From: an uncultured Muribaculaceae bacterium
GTDB taxonomy: Bacteria > Bacteroidota > Bacteroidia > Bacteroidales > Muribaculaceae
Length of the DNA stretch: 64,000 nucleotides
Assembly: GCA_910587425.1 (NCBI GenBank)
Contig: CAJUKU010000001.1
Coordinates: 161,233 to 225,232 of the forward strand
Direction of reading: 5' to 3'
Shown: piece after piece, positions 53,763 to 62,975 of the stretch
Position numbering within the stretch: the first letter of the stretch is position 1
Layout of the letters: each line of letters begins with the position of its first letter
Notes under the pieces: model-generated
Seen by the model: the letters and a program-made list of their open reading frames with translations, nothing else
Database searches by the model: none
What the model was told of the DNA's origin: nothing
Translations under genes and position numbers: made by a program

Positions 53763-53782
53763 CATTGAGGTTCGCCTCAATG
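53763..53782 (+). repeat. Hairpin with UUCG tetraloop
   Basis: CATTGAGG, TTCG, CCTCAATG: eight perfect pairs closed by an exceptionally stable loop, 34 nt after the C run. Confidence 0.75.
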
Positions 53783-53949
53783 GGTCGTCTCCGTGAGTCT
53801 GCGCCCTGAACCGATCTGCGGCGCGCCGGCTCGCGGCATTCTCATGCCTGTAGCCAACCTCTTTCCTTACCCCTCCACCGACATGCGCGCCGTCGCCTAC
53901 CACCTCCCTCCTCTCAAATACAAAATGTACAAATAAAACGTATACAGGA

Positions 53950-56900
53950 ATGAAGAAACTTTTACTAAAGTTTGCCGCCCTCGCGCTGCTTGCCCTATCC
54001 CCGCACGCGCCAGGAGCAAGCGCACAGACATCCACGGGACACATGGATTTCCAGTTGCGTACGGCGGATCATAACACAGACCTGAAAATCATAGGTCGCT
54101 ACGACAAGGATCTGAACTACGTCGATGAAACACTCGACTGGCTCGACAACTCGCTATACTTCCTCACGTCTGGCAGTGATAATGCCACAATCGGTCAATA
54201 CGCTCTTACCAGCAACACCACTGCAAAAGAGGGTTACGACAAGTATTGTGGCATAGCGAAATTGGAGAACTCAGATATGACCATAGAGTTTGATTATACC
54301 AATGCTCTGGTCAACGACGCCAGTACGAAAAATCTGATTAAAAACCGCTACACCGTATCTACGTATATCAGTAAAGATACAACTCGAAATGGAGCAAAAC
54401 ATATACGTGTGTTTCCGGGCGTGAAGATCAAGATCACTCCTAAAAAGAATAAGCCGATAAGCAAAATCAAGATCACGTCGTTCAAAGAGAGCAATGGTCC
54501 GAATAATACGACCATAAAGTATCTTGATTTCTTCAACAAGAATGTGACATCCATCACACCCGCATCGTTCACCGCAACTGACGCTGTACTTCAAACGGGC
54601 ACCACTGATCCGCTTGTTAACTCACGTACATACCTCACAACCATTCAGCCTGATGAAATGTTTGGCGAGAATGCCAACGAGTTTGTGTTTGAGATCAGTA
54701 AGAATGAATGCGTGTCTATGTACCAGAATAGCATTAACGACACAAAACTTCAGACGGCAAGCACTATGGTCACAAACAGCAACTACCTTCAATACGCGCT
54801 GTCGATCATGGCAATTGACATCGAGTATTTCGAGGGCGAGGTTCCGGCGTTTGTCAACCAGAATGTTGTAGGACTCGTCTCCGACGTGAAGTATTGGGAC
54901 AAGGCCGCTTCTAAATGGGTCGTACCGACAAAGACCGCTTTCACTGGCGAAACTGAGAAATTCAAGATGGGCGATGTCATCACCGAGTTCCGCCGCTCAG
55001 AAAAGAGCAAAGCAGGAATGCCCACAGTCTCTCTTAAAAGAATCGGACATTCATATCTCGGCGCCCATATCGGCACCGAATTCCGTTCATACATCGATCC
55101 GGCTGTCACTTTCAAGGGCAAAGAGACCCCGGTTTATCAAGCTGACTACTACGCCAACTATAACACTTCATCAGGAACATATAAGTATCCGACAGCCTAC
55201 CGATCTTCAGCTAACCTCAACAGCCAGCAGATTGAGGGCGTCACATTCAGCCGTCAAACTTCATATGAGGATCCCGACGATGCCTGGGTGTTCTCGCTTG
55301 AAAGTCTGAATGGAGTGAGCCATGCCTGGGTAATGGCGCAGGTCAATAACGGCAGCTATGACCCCTTCGCTGCATCAGTCTCGTCGACAACAATGGCAAA
55401 CGTCACAAACGGCACTCTACCCGCCGTGGTGTTCGAGAAAGTTGTGCTCACAGCGGCAAGCGAGACCAAGCCTGCCGACTATATAGAGAAACCATATGTT
55501 CCTGTTGCACCCACAATACCTACCCCGACCGGAGGTGTGGTTCAACCAAGCGGTGACCTATCGGTGTCTGAACCTACAGATATAACGCCCACAGTTACCA
55601 CCGATGCTAATTTCACTGACGAATATTCCGATCTGAAGTTCTACTATATCTTCTCCGAGACCCCTATTGAGCAGTTCGACCGCTCGAAAGCCACGCTGCT
55701 TAGTGACGGTGCATCTGTAAAGATTGCATCAAAAGGCACACTATATGTTGTTGCCGTTGGAGAGAAAGACGGCGTGGAATATGAAAGCCTTCCCGCTGCA
55801 CAAAACTTCGACTATTTCACCATTCTCCCGGTAACATCATATGCCGACCTAATCAAACCTGAGAATGAAGGCAAGATCGTGCGTATCGACTATATCACCA
55901 AAGTGCTCAACGCCGGTGCGTTGGTCACAGACGCCACTAAGAACCAACGCAACGTAGCATACTTGTTCGATAAGGATGGCAATACTTTTAAGGTTACATC
56001 CAAAGCACCATCAGGTCACAAGAATGCCGATGGCTCCACCACACTGCTTCCGAACAGTATTAAGCCGCTAACCAACGGGAATACCTGGCCTAAAGACGAA
56101 TTCGTCCGTCCGGAAACAGTGGTCGGCAAACTTACATTTGTCAAAGGGAACCCAGTGATTCAGATTATGGATCGCATAGGTGAGGATCAGTTCGACTATT
56201 ATTTCTTTAACAATACCACTGCAGCAGCGGCTACGGCAGCCGAAGTAGGTGTCGAGCTTTCTGATTTCCAACGGTTCTATATGACTGACGAACTTAAGCC
56301 TGAACACTGGGGCAAAATCGTTGCGCTTAATCATGCAAGTGCGTTTGACCGGGAGAACAAGACCGTAAAGGAGAACGGCACCGGAAAGACCGTACATCTG
56401 GTGTATGGTCTCGATGTCCGCGGAATCAGTAATCTGTATTCCACTTACGCTAATGATCCGGTATTGAAGGCGGGAGGTGCCGATGAGACGGATATATTTA
56501 CCGTGCTCGGCGTTGTGGACTACGACGAAGAAACCGGCGATTTCTATCTTAATGTGCGCAGTGGTGGCGCCCAGTTTGAACAGGCGATACCTACCGGCAT
56601 ACAGGCTATTGACGGCACGTCAGCACTGAACACCTCACTCACGCAGGTTGAAGCCCCCGAGGGTTACGACTTCGCCTTCGAGGGAGCCATAACTAATGCA
56701 CTCAACTGGAAATTTGACCGCACTCAGGCAGAGGCGGATGCCAAGTTGGCGGATGCCTACTACTATGTCTATGACTACAACGACGAGAATCATAAGATGC
56801 TCGGTTCGTCGTCTCTGAAGGTTACAAAAACAGCTGTAGCCACAGGTACATATAATAGCTATGTGCCCACATATGTTGACGGAGTGGCAAATATCGCCAT

Positions 56901-59900
56901 AGTGTCGAGAAACCAAAACACCAACGCTTTCTCAGGAATGCAACCACTGTATGAAACGAAACCAGTGCTTGTCAAAGTCACCGACTTTGTAAGAGCAAAT
57001 CCGGTTTACGCTTCAATAGCAGAACTGCGTGAGAATTACAAAGATGTCAATCCTGACGACCTTGACGATACGAAGATCGCCCGAGTTGAGACTGAACAAC
57101 CCGGAGAGATGGTTGTAGTAGCGGTCGGCAGAGACTTTATGGCGGCTCGCGACAAAGAAGATGCTGCAGGTGAGAATATCATGTTGTTCTATTACGACGG
57201 TGGAATCTCGGCACTTAATCAAGTATACCGCTTTAAGTCCGGGTCGAATGCCACCGTCAGGTACCGCGCATTTATGGCGGGGGATCCAATGTCGAAATTC
57301 AATGGTCACCCAACAATCAAGGACGGAAACTTTGTTGTAGACCTTACCGGATTTAATCTCAACGCAATGGTATCCGGTGGCTCAACGACAACTGAGTGGG
57401 TTGGTCAAGGAGTTAACACTCCAATATATGCCTCGCTTATCACTGACGAGGCACTAACGGAAAATGTAGACGCTCCGGAAACACGCAAGCTCACTGCCAA
57501 TGATTTCAACCACCTCATTATCCTCAGCGACCTCACGGTTAAGATTACAGGCGACGCTGCGTCTGAAGAGGGTGAGACCGTAACGGCAACCACCGCTACA
57601 CCTCTCGCTCTTACCTGGGATTACTTCCTGACAACCGACGAGGCTGACTCACATAAGGCTCTCGTACGCCAGGCGAGCGACGATGCGAAGTTTACAGTAG
57701 AAGGTATCGTACTCAACGATGGCAAAGGCGGTGTACGCCTTGAAGTCCTCAGCCTTTCCATCACTCCTGACCGCGTAAACGTCTGCTATCATGAGGGTCA
57801 TGATTCATACTTCACAGGATTAGAGTTCACAGATGATCAGGCTGACCGTCTTGTAGAAGCACGCGGAGCAAAACTGCGCCGCACCGGAGAGGAGGGCAAC
57901 TATACCTACCTGTTAGAGCTTAATAAACAGGTCGCACTAACATGGACTTCGGAGATGGCGACTCAGAAGACCGCACACCTGAAGCTGATCGAGGATATTA
58001 TCGTCGGACAGCGTATCAAGACTGATGAGGATGGAAATCCGCTGTCCAATGATAGTGGCGTGGGATATCTTATTGAGGATATAGGCAATTTCGACGAGAA
58101 TCCCGACCTCTCAACCATGATGTATAATATTTCCGGCTTCCTACGTGTAGCCGAAGATGGCACTCAGACTATTGAGGTCATGGATCTCAAAGCTCTCAAC
58201 AAGGCTGCTTTCAGAACACGCTTATTCTCCTACGGTCGTGGTTCTTCCGATATCGGTTTCGGTGGAGTGTCCGAAGCGACAATAACCGCAGTGACTAATG
58301 GTAATATTCCCACCTCCGGAGCAGAACGCTACCAGTTCTATTATAAGGCTGTAAATGCACCTTTTGATGAAGTCCGCAGGCGCGTAGATGCCGGTGAAAC
58401 GCTTACAGAAATTGGTGCAGAATATCTCAAGGATGCCGAGGAGAAGCCATACGATATGGAGAATAAGCCCATATTCACTGAGAGCTACTTCTTCTCTGCC
58501 TATGCCTGCACTCCCGGACAGAATGTGCCGGCAGAGATAACCTGTAGCTATATCGAGAAAGTTCCGACAGATGTACAGACACTTGAAGAGCTATGTACCG
58601 CCAAGAATGAGCATAGATATCTGAACTGGACCGGTGTGACTACTTCCAGCAATTTCCTTGTCAATAATCCAATGCGTGTAATAGGCGTGAACAATGAGTA
58701 TGGATATCTTGCGGTAACAGATGGTACCGCTATAATCGGTATGCGTACGCGCCGTACGATTGAGAATGAACTCAAGCCAGGCGATTATATAGAAAATGCC
58801 TATTTATCACGTTCGGCATGGCATAGGAATTTCTACAATATCCTGCGTGATGCTAAAGATTACGCTGTTGCCGGATCTGTTCCCGAAAATGAGATTGCAA
58901 TGCCCGAGCACAAGGTGATCAGCGACTTCAATGTCGAGGGCGCTACCGCAGTCAAGATTCCTGCAGCACGCATTGCTAAGGCCGATGGCGAATACATGGT
59001 TTCGTTCGCAGCTGATGCTGCTGTTCCCGCAGCTCTCGCAGATGAAGCCGACGCGGATGTCACACCGTCGGCGCTCCCAATCACATCCCACCTCGGTTGG
59101 TTGCCGGAGGATCTCGATGAGGATGCAGAATACATTGTGTACGGTATCGTAATGCCACGCACTACTCTCACCGACCCCAATGCTCCGACCTACGATCCGG
59201 AGACCAACACTGAGATCAAGGAACCGACTCCCGATGTGACCAAACTCGAACTTTGGGCAACCTCTGTTGCCGAACGTGGTCAGACTCCCGCTCCTGTGAT
59301 CACTGTCAGCGGTGCTGAGTCGGTGGAGGATGGCAAGGCTGTGACTATCGAGGATGTCACCGTAAGCATCGCATGCGATGAGGCGACAGCCACGATCGAG
59401 TATTCGACCGACGGCGGCAACACCTGGACCGCATACGACGACACCAAGCCGGTAGTCATCAAGACCACCACAACCGTAGCCGCACGCGCCCAGGGTGAGG
59501 ATATGTCGATGAGCCCTGTCGCCACCATGGAGATCGTCCGCGAGACCATCAGTGGCAGCGCGGCTATAGACTTCGCTCCCAAGGCAGGATATACCGAGGT
59601 GACACTTCGCCATGAGGCGATCGACTTCGCCGGCAAGTATGAGGTGCGCTACACCACCGACGGCAGCGAGCCGACAGCTGACTCGCAGCTCTACACAGCT
59701 CCGCTCGAACTTGAGGAGGCATGCACAGTCAAGGTTATCCTCAAGGAGGAGGGCAAGGACCGCTTCGGCGCCGCAGTGAGCGAGGCTATCACCGTACGTT
59801 CGGGCGATCTGAAGATCACCGCCACACGCGCTCCCGGCAAGACAACCGTCCGCATCGAGGTTGCCGACACCAAGCACTTCAACGCCGACGGAGCCGTGAT

Positions 59901-60369
59901 CTACTACTCCAAGAACGATGGCGCCACATTCGACGAATACCAGGTTGCCGGCGGCAAGAACTATGTTGAGTTCGACACCGACAAGGCTATCACCGTCGTT
60001 GCTTATCTCGAGGAGCAGGGCAAGACCACAGACACTCGCCATTACGCAGTCGAGGATATCACTGTTGATCCAGTGACCACCGAGCCTACCGAACCGACCG
60101 ATCCCACAGATCCCGAAGATCCAAAGGATCCTACTGAGCCCACCGATCCCACCGACCCGAGCGATCCTGACGACAACACCGACGCTATCGACGGCATCGC
60201 AGCCGACGGCGCCGCGAAAGTAACCGTTGAAGGTGACTGCATCGTAGCTCCTGAAGGCTCGATGGTGTTCGACCTGACAGGTCGCCGAGTGCGTCCGGAA
60301 GGTCTGCGCGCAGGCATCTACATCGTGCGTCTCGCCGACGGCACAGCCGTCAAGGTAGCCGTGCGCTGA
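53950..60369 (+). CDS. Giant secreted multi-domain protein 2 (chitobiase-like repeats, Por-type C-terminal tail)
   Basis: A 2139-aa predicted exported protein, paralogue of giant 1. Signal peptide MKKLLLKFAALALLALSPHA to about residue 25; then an unassigned N-terminal beta-rich part, several OB-like modules (for example GKIVRIDYITKVLNAGALV near 645), and three chitobiase-C-terminal-type modules with YSTDGGNTW (about 1816), YTTDGSEPT (about 1898) and YYSKNDGATF (about 1984). A Thr/Pro/Asp/Glu linker occupies about 2042-2075, and the tail VFDLTGRRVRPEG...GIYIVRLADGTAVKVAVR closes it. The tail matches giant 1 at most positions. No enzyme domain is visible. The last 1.3 kb is clearly more GC-rich than the middle. 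A strong terminator follows. Confidence 0.8.
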   Translation: MKKLLLKFAALALLALSPHAPGASAQTSTGHMDFQLRTADHNTDLKIIGRYDKDLNYVDETLDWLDNSLYFLTSGSDNATIGQYALTSNTTAKEGYDKYCGIAKLENSDMTIEFDYTNALVNDASTKNLIKNRYTVSTYISKDTTRNGAKHIRVFPGVKIKITPKKNKPISKIKITSFKESNGPNNTTIKYLDFFNKNVTSITPASFTATDAVLQTGTTDPLVNSRTYLTTIQPDEMFGENANEFVFEISKNECVSMYQNSINDTKLQTASTMVTNSNYLQYALSIMAIDIEYFEGEVPAFVNQNVVGLVSDVKYWDKAASKWVVPTKTAFTGETEKFKMGDVITEFRRSEKSKAGMPTVSLKRIGHSYLGAHIGTEFRSYIDPAVTFKGKETPVYQADYYANYNTSSGTYKYPTAYRSSANLNSQQIEGVTFSRQTSYEDPDDAWVFSLESLNGVSHAWVMAQVNNGSYDPFAASVSSTTMANVTNGTLPAVVFEKVVLTAASETKPADYIEKPYVPVAPTIPTPTGGVVQPSGDLSVSEPTDITPTVTTDANFTDEYSDLKFYYIFSETPIEQFDRSKATLLSDGASVKIASKGTLYVVAVGEKDGVEYESLPAAQNFDYFTILPVTSYADLIKPENEGKIVRIDYITKVLNAGALVTDATKNQRNVAYLFDKDGNTFKVTSKAPSGHKNADGSTTLLPNSIKPLTNGNTWPKDEFVRPETVVGKLTFVKGNPVIQIMDRIGEDQFDYYFFNNTTAAAATAAEVGVELSDFQRFYMTDELKPEHWGKIVALNHASAFDRENKTVKENGTGKTVHLVYGLDVRGISNLYSTYANDPVLKAGGADETDIFTVLGVVDYDEETGDFYLNVRSGGAQFEQAIPTGIQAIDGTSALNTSLTQVEAPEGYDFAFEGAITNALNWKFDRTQAEADAKLADAYYYVYDYNDENHKMLGSSSLKVTKTAVATGTYNSYVPTYVDGVANIAIVSRNQNTNAFSGMQPLYETKPVLVKVTDFVRANPVYASIAELRENYKDVNPDDLDDTKIARVETEQPGEMVVVAVGRDFMAARDKEDAAGENIMLFYYDGGISALNQVYRFKSGSNATVRYRAFMAGDPMSKFNGHPTIKDGNFVVDLTGFNLNAMVSGGSTTTEWVGQGVNTPIYASLITDEALTENVDAPETRKLTANDFNHLIILSDLTVKITGDAASEEGETVTATTATPLALTWDYFLTTDEADSHKALVRQASDDAKFTVEGIVLNDGKGGVRLEVLSLSITPDRVNVCYHEGHDSYFTGLEFTDDQADRLVEARGAKLRRTGEEGNYTYLLELNKQVALTWTSEMATQKTAHLKLIEDIIVGQRIKTDEDGNPLSNDSGVGYLIEDIGNFDENPDLSTMMYNISGFLRVAEDGTQTIEVMDLKALNKAAFRTRLFSYGRGSSDIGFGGVSEATITAVTNGNIPTSGAERYQFYYKAVNAPFDEVRRRVDAGETLTEIGAEYLKDAEEKPYDMENKPIFTESYFFSAYACTPGQNVPAEITCSYIEKVPTDVQTLEELCTAKNEHRYLNWTGVTTSSNFLVNNPMRVIGVNNEYGYLAVTDGTAIIGMRTRRTIENELKPGDYIENAYLSRSAWHRNFYNILRDAKDYAVAGSVPENEIAMPEHKVISDFNVEGATAVKIPAARIAKADGEYMVSFAADAAVPAALADEADADVTPSALPITSHLGWLPEDLDEDAEYIVYGIVMPRTTLTDPNAPTYDPETNTEIKEPTPDVTKLELWATSVAERGQTPAPVITVSGAESVEDGKAVTIEDVTVSIACDEATATIEYSTDGGNTWTAYDDTKPVVIKTTTTVAARAQGEDMSMSPVATMEIVRETISGSAAIDFAPKAGYTEVTLRHEAIDFAGKYEVRYTTDGSEPTADSQLYTAPLELEEACTVKVILKEEGKDRFGAAVSEAITVRSGDLKITATRAPGKTTVRIEVADTKHFNADGAVIYYSKNDGATFDEYQVAGGKNYVEFDTDKAITVVAYLEEQGKTTDTRHYAVEDITVDPVTTEPTEPTDPTDPEDPKDPTEPTDPTDPSDPDDNTDAIDGIAADGAAKVTVEGDCIVAPEGSMVFDLTGRRVRPEGLRAGIYIVRLADGTAVKVAVR

Positions 60370-60408
60370 TACAAGCTATCCTGTAACACAAAATAAATTT
60401 GTTAGTAG

Positions 60409-60445
60409 ACCACCCCGCCATGTGATATGGCGGGGTGGTTTTTTC
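60409..60445 (+). terminator. Rho-independent terminator of giant 2
   Basis: ACCACCCCGCCAT (60409-60421), 5-nt loop, ATGGCGGGGTGGT (60427-60439), then six or more T. Thirteen perfect pairs. Confidence 0.9.
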
Positions 60446-60486
60446 TGTTTTTTCATTGAAAAGGTGGTCTTTTACCGACGATTTCG

Positions 60487-60494
60487 TAACTTTG
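60487..60494 (+). promoter_or_regulatory. -7 box abutting asnA
   Basis: TAACTTTG ends 6 nt before the asnA ATG, predicting a leaderless or nearly leaderless message. Confidence 0.5.
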
Positions 60495-60500
60495 CCGCCT

Positions 60501-61535
60501 ATGGCACTCATAATTCCCAACCACTACAAGCAGAAGCTGCTTCCGGAGACTACGGAGGTGGCGATCAAAATGATCAAGGATGAATTCCAGCAGCGTCTCG
60601 CCGAGGCTCTATGCCTGCGCCGCGTGACGGCTCCGCTGTTCGTGCTCTCAGGCACCGGTCTGAACGACGACCTCAACGGCGTGGAGCATGCCGTATCGTT
60701 TGCGGTGCGTGCCGTGGGAGGTCGCCGCGCGGAGGTTGTGCACAGCCTCGCTAAGTGGAAGCGCGTGAAGCTCGGTGCCTACGACATCGCCCCCGGCTAC
60801 GGTCTCTATACCGACATGAACGCCATACGCGCCGACGAGGACCTTGACAATCTGCACTCGCTCTACGTCGACCAGTGGGACTGGGAGCGTACCATCCGCC
60901 CGGAGGACCGCACGCTCGACTATCTGAAGCGCACCGTCACGGAGATCTACGACGCGCTGCGGCAGACGGAGCAGACCGTCTACCGGCGGTTTCCGCACAT
61001 CACGCCGCGGCTCCCCGAGCAGATCACGTTCATCCACGCCGAGGAGCTGCTGCAACGCTATCCCGGCATGTCGGCTACGGAGCGCGAGAGTGCCGCCGCG
61101 CGCGAGCATGGCGCGATATTCCTCATTGGCATCGGCGCGCCGCTGAGCAGCGGTGAGCCGCACGACGGACGCGCACCCGACTACGACGACTGGATCACGG
61201 AAAATTCCGACGGCTACCGCGGTCTGAACGGCGACATAATCCTCTATGACCGTGTGCTCGACCGCTCGTTTGAGCTCTCGTCGATGGGCATCCGCGTCAG
61301 CCCGGAATCGCTGCGGCAGCAGCTGGAGATGCGCGGGTGCATGGAGCGGTCGGAACTGGAGTTCCACCGTGAGCTGCTCGCCGGGCGGTTGCCCTACTCC
61401 ATCGGCGGCGGCATCGGGCAGAGCCGCCTCTGCATGTTCCTGCTTCAGAAAGCCCATATCGGCGAGGTGCAGGCGAGCATCTGGCCGGAGGAGCAGGTGG
61501 AGCGCTGCCGTGCCGCAGGGATAGAACTCCTTTGA
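60501..61535 (+). CDS. asnA: Aspartate-ammonia ligase (asparagine synthetase A)
   Basis: Makes asparagine from aspartate, ammonia and ATP. The 344-aa protein has the class II synthetase-like AsnA fold: SGTGLNDDLNGVEHAVSF, HSLAKWKRVKLGAYDI, GYGLYTDMNAIRADEDLDNLHSLYVDQWDWE, and GGGIGQSRLCMFLLQKAHIGEVQASIWP at the C-terminus. The frame extends upstream to 60435 through the terminator and -7 box; the ATG at 60501 is the start. It belongs to the ammonia-dependent enzyme, fitting the ammonia-rich gut. Confidence 0.96.
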   Translation: MALIIPNHYKQKLLPETTEVAIKMIKDEFQQRLAEALCLRRVTAPLFVLSGTGLNDDLNGVEHAVSFAVRAVGGRRAEVVHSLAKWKRVKLGAYDIAPGYGLYTDMNAIRADEDLDNLHSLYVDQWDWERTIRPEDRTLDYLKRTVTEIYDALRQTEQTVYRRFPHITPRLPEQITFIHAEELLQRYPGMSATERESAAAREHGAIFLIGIGAPLSSGEPHDGRAPDYDDWITENSDGYRGLNGDIILYDRVLDRSFELSSMGIRVSPESLRQQLEMRGCMERSELEFHRELLAGRLPYSIGGGIGQSRLCMFLLQKAHIGEVQASIWPEEQVERCRAAGIELL

Positions 61536-61581
61536 GCGACGGGGCTGAGCGGTGATTGTCGGTAAATCCGGCAAGAATGCG

Positions 61582-61589
61582 TAACTTTG
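61582..61589 (+). promoter_or_regulatory. -7 box abutting the U32 peptidase gene
   Basis: TAACTTTG ends 4 nt before the ATG; ATTG at 61555-61558 is a poor -33 candidate with a 23-nt spacer. Confidence 0.5.
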
Positions 61590-61593
61590 CCAC

Positions 61594-62865
61594 ATGAAAC
61601 GCAGCGATTTTGAAATTATGGCACCCGTAGGGAGCCGTGAGGCGCTACATGCGGCTATCAACGCCGGCGCCGATGCCGTTTACTTCGGCGTGGAGGGTCT
61701 GAACATGCGTGCCCGCTCGTCGGCAAACTTCACTCTCGCCGATCTGCGCGACATCGCCTCGATCTGCTCCGCGCAGGGAGTGAAAACCTACCTTACCGTA
61801 AATACGGAGATCTACGACGGCGACATCGACACTCTGCATGCCATTGTCGATGCGGCAGCCGAAAGCGGGATATCAGCTATCATAGCCGCCGATATCGCGG
61901 CGATACTCTATGCCCGAAGCCGCGGGGTGGAGGTGCACATCTCCACACAGGCAAACATCTGCAACACGGAGGCTGTGCGCTTCTACGCGCAATGGGCTGA
62001 TACGGTGGTGCTCGCGCGCGAGCTCAACCTCGACCAGGTGTCGGCGATACACCGCGCCATCATGGAGGAGCCGATCACCGGTCCCGCCGGCAAGCCTGTG
62101 GCGATAGAGATGTTCTGCCACGGGGCGCTCTGCATGGCTGTAAGCGGCAAATGCTACATGAGCCTGCACGAGATGAACTCGTCGGCTAACCGTGGCGCGT
62201 GCACGCAGATATGCCGCCGTGCCTACACGCTGACCGATGCCGAGACCGGCGAGCAGCTGACGGTGGATCAGAAATACATCATGTCGCCCAAAGACCTTAA
62301 GACGCTCGGTTTCGTCGACCGTCTCGCCGGCGCGGGCGTGCGTGTGCTCAAGATCGAAGGGCGTGCACGCGGACCGGAATATGTGGCGACGGCTGTCCGC
62401 GCCTACGACGAGGCTCTGCGCGCCGTGTGCGACGGCACATTCGACGCCGCTCTCGTAGCCCGTCTCGACGAGGAACTAAACAAAATATTCAACCGCGGTT
62501 ACTGGAACGGCTACTATCTGGGGCAACGCCTCGGCGAATGGTCGGGCAAATACGGATCGTCGGCAACACGCGTGAAGCGTTACGTGGCTCGCGCACTCCG
62601 CTATTTCCCACGCCTCGGCGTGGGTGAGTTCCGCATGGAGGCGGGCGAGCTGAACGTGGGCGACGAGGTGATAGTCACAGGTCCTACGACAGGTGCCCTG
62701 ACATTTACCGTCGGCGAGATGCACCGCGACCCACGCAAGGGTGAGGAGACTACGGCTACGGTGTGCAGCACCGTTGTGCGTGGCGACACATTCTCAATGC
62801 CGGTGCCGGAGAAAGTGCGCGCATCCGACAGGCTTTATCTTTGGGAACCTACGGATAATAAATAA
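61594..62865 (+). CDS. U32 family peptidase-like protein
   Basis: A 423-aa member of the U32 family, which in better-studied cases (RlhA, TrhP) works in RNA hydroxylation rather than proteolysis. The start KRSDFEIMAPVGSREALHAAINAGADAVYFG is typical, as is the cysteine signature FCHGALCMAVSGKCYMS (about residues 174-190) with four cysteines when NRGACTQICRR is added, suggesting an Fe-S or metal site. A C-terminal beta-barrel-like domain follows (VGDEVIVTGPTTGALTF). The message is probably leaderless. Confidence 0.9.
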   Translation: MKRSDFEIMAPVGSREALHAAINAGADAVYFGVEGLNMRARSSANFTLADLRDIASICSAQGVKTYLTVNTEIYDGDIDTLHAIVDAAAESGISAIIAADIAAILYARSRGVEVHISTQANICNTEAVRFYAQWADTVVLARELNLDQVSAIHRAIMEEPITGPAGKPVAIEMFCHGALCMAVSGKCYMSLHEMNSSANRGACTQICRRAYTLTDAETGEQLTVDQKYIMSPKDLKTLGFVDRLAGAGVRVLKIEGRARGPEYVATAVRAYDEALRAVCDGTFDAALVARLDEELNKIFNRGYWNGYYLGQRLGEWSGKYGSSATRVKRYVARALRYFPRLGVGEFRMEAGELNVGDEVIVTGPTTGALTFTVGEMHRDPRKGEETTATVCSTVVRGDTFSMPVPEKVRASDRLYLWEPTDNK

Positions 62866-62890
62866 GGCAAATACGGCTTATACGGCAAAT
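62864..62890. repeat. 9-nt micro-repeat (three units)
   Basis: AAGGCAAAT, ACGGCTTAT, ACGGCAAAT in tandem, starting at the U32 stop codon. On the minus strand the units read ATTTGCCGT-like, related to those after holA. Confidence 0.5.
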
Positions 62891-62894
62891 AATG

Positions 62895-62930
62895 CAGCGG
62901 TGTGCAAAACTCGTTTTGCACACCGCTGTT
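62895..62930. terminator. Two-way terminator between the U32 gene and the sulfatase gene
   Basis: CAGCGGTGTGCAAAA (62895-62909), CTCG loop, TTTTGCACACCGCTG (62914-62928): fifteen perfect pairs. Stem and loop core resemble the hairpin at 40157-40194. Confidence 0.75.
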
Positions 62931-62932
62931 GT

Positions 62933-62963
62933 ATCCGTATGGGAGGATGTCGTCAGAATGGTT
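62933..62963. repeat. Copy of the 36923-36953 repeat block
   Basis: 31 nt (core GGGAGGATGTCGTCAGAATG) matching 36923-36953 at 28 positions. Again between two convergent genes. Confidence 0.6.
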
Positions 62964-62975
62964 ATGACGGCATTC

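Larger units (their letters stand above)
53448..53949. other. 502-bp region without a gene: element, promoter and leader of giant 2
   Basis: No credible coding frame. In order it contains the dispersed inverted-repeat element (53469-53546), a perfect promoter (53594-53625), a GTGTA-type motif (53679-53702), a run of nine C (53720-53728), a UUCG-loop hairpin (53763-53782) and a pyrimidine-rich stretch before the ATG. Confidence 0.7.

Noticed and set aside
58807..60042. 411-codon minus-strand frame inside giant 2
   Set aside because: Antisense shadow of a repetitive GC-rich coding region; no start context or family features.
60648..61661. 337-codon minus-strand frame over asnA
   Set aside because: Antisense to asnA; composition typical of shadow frames.
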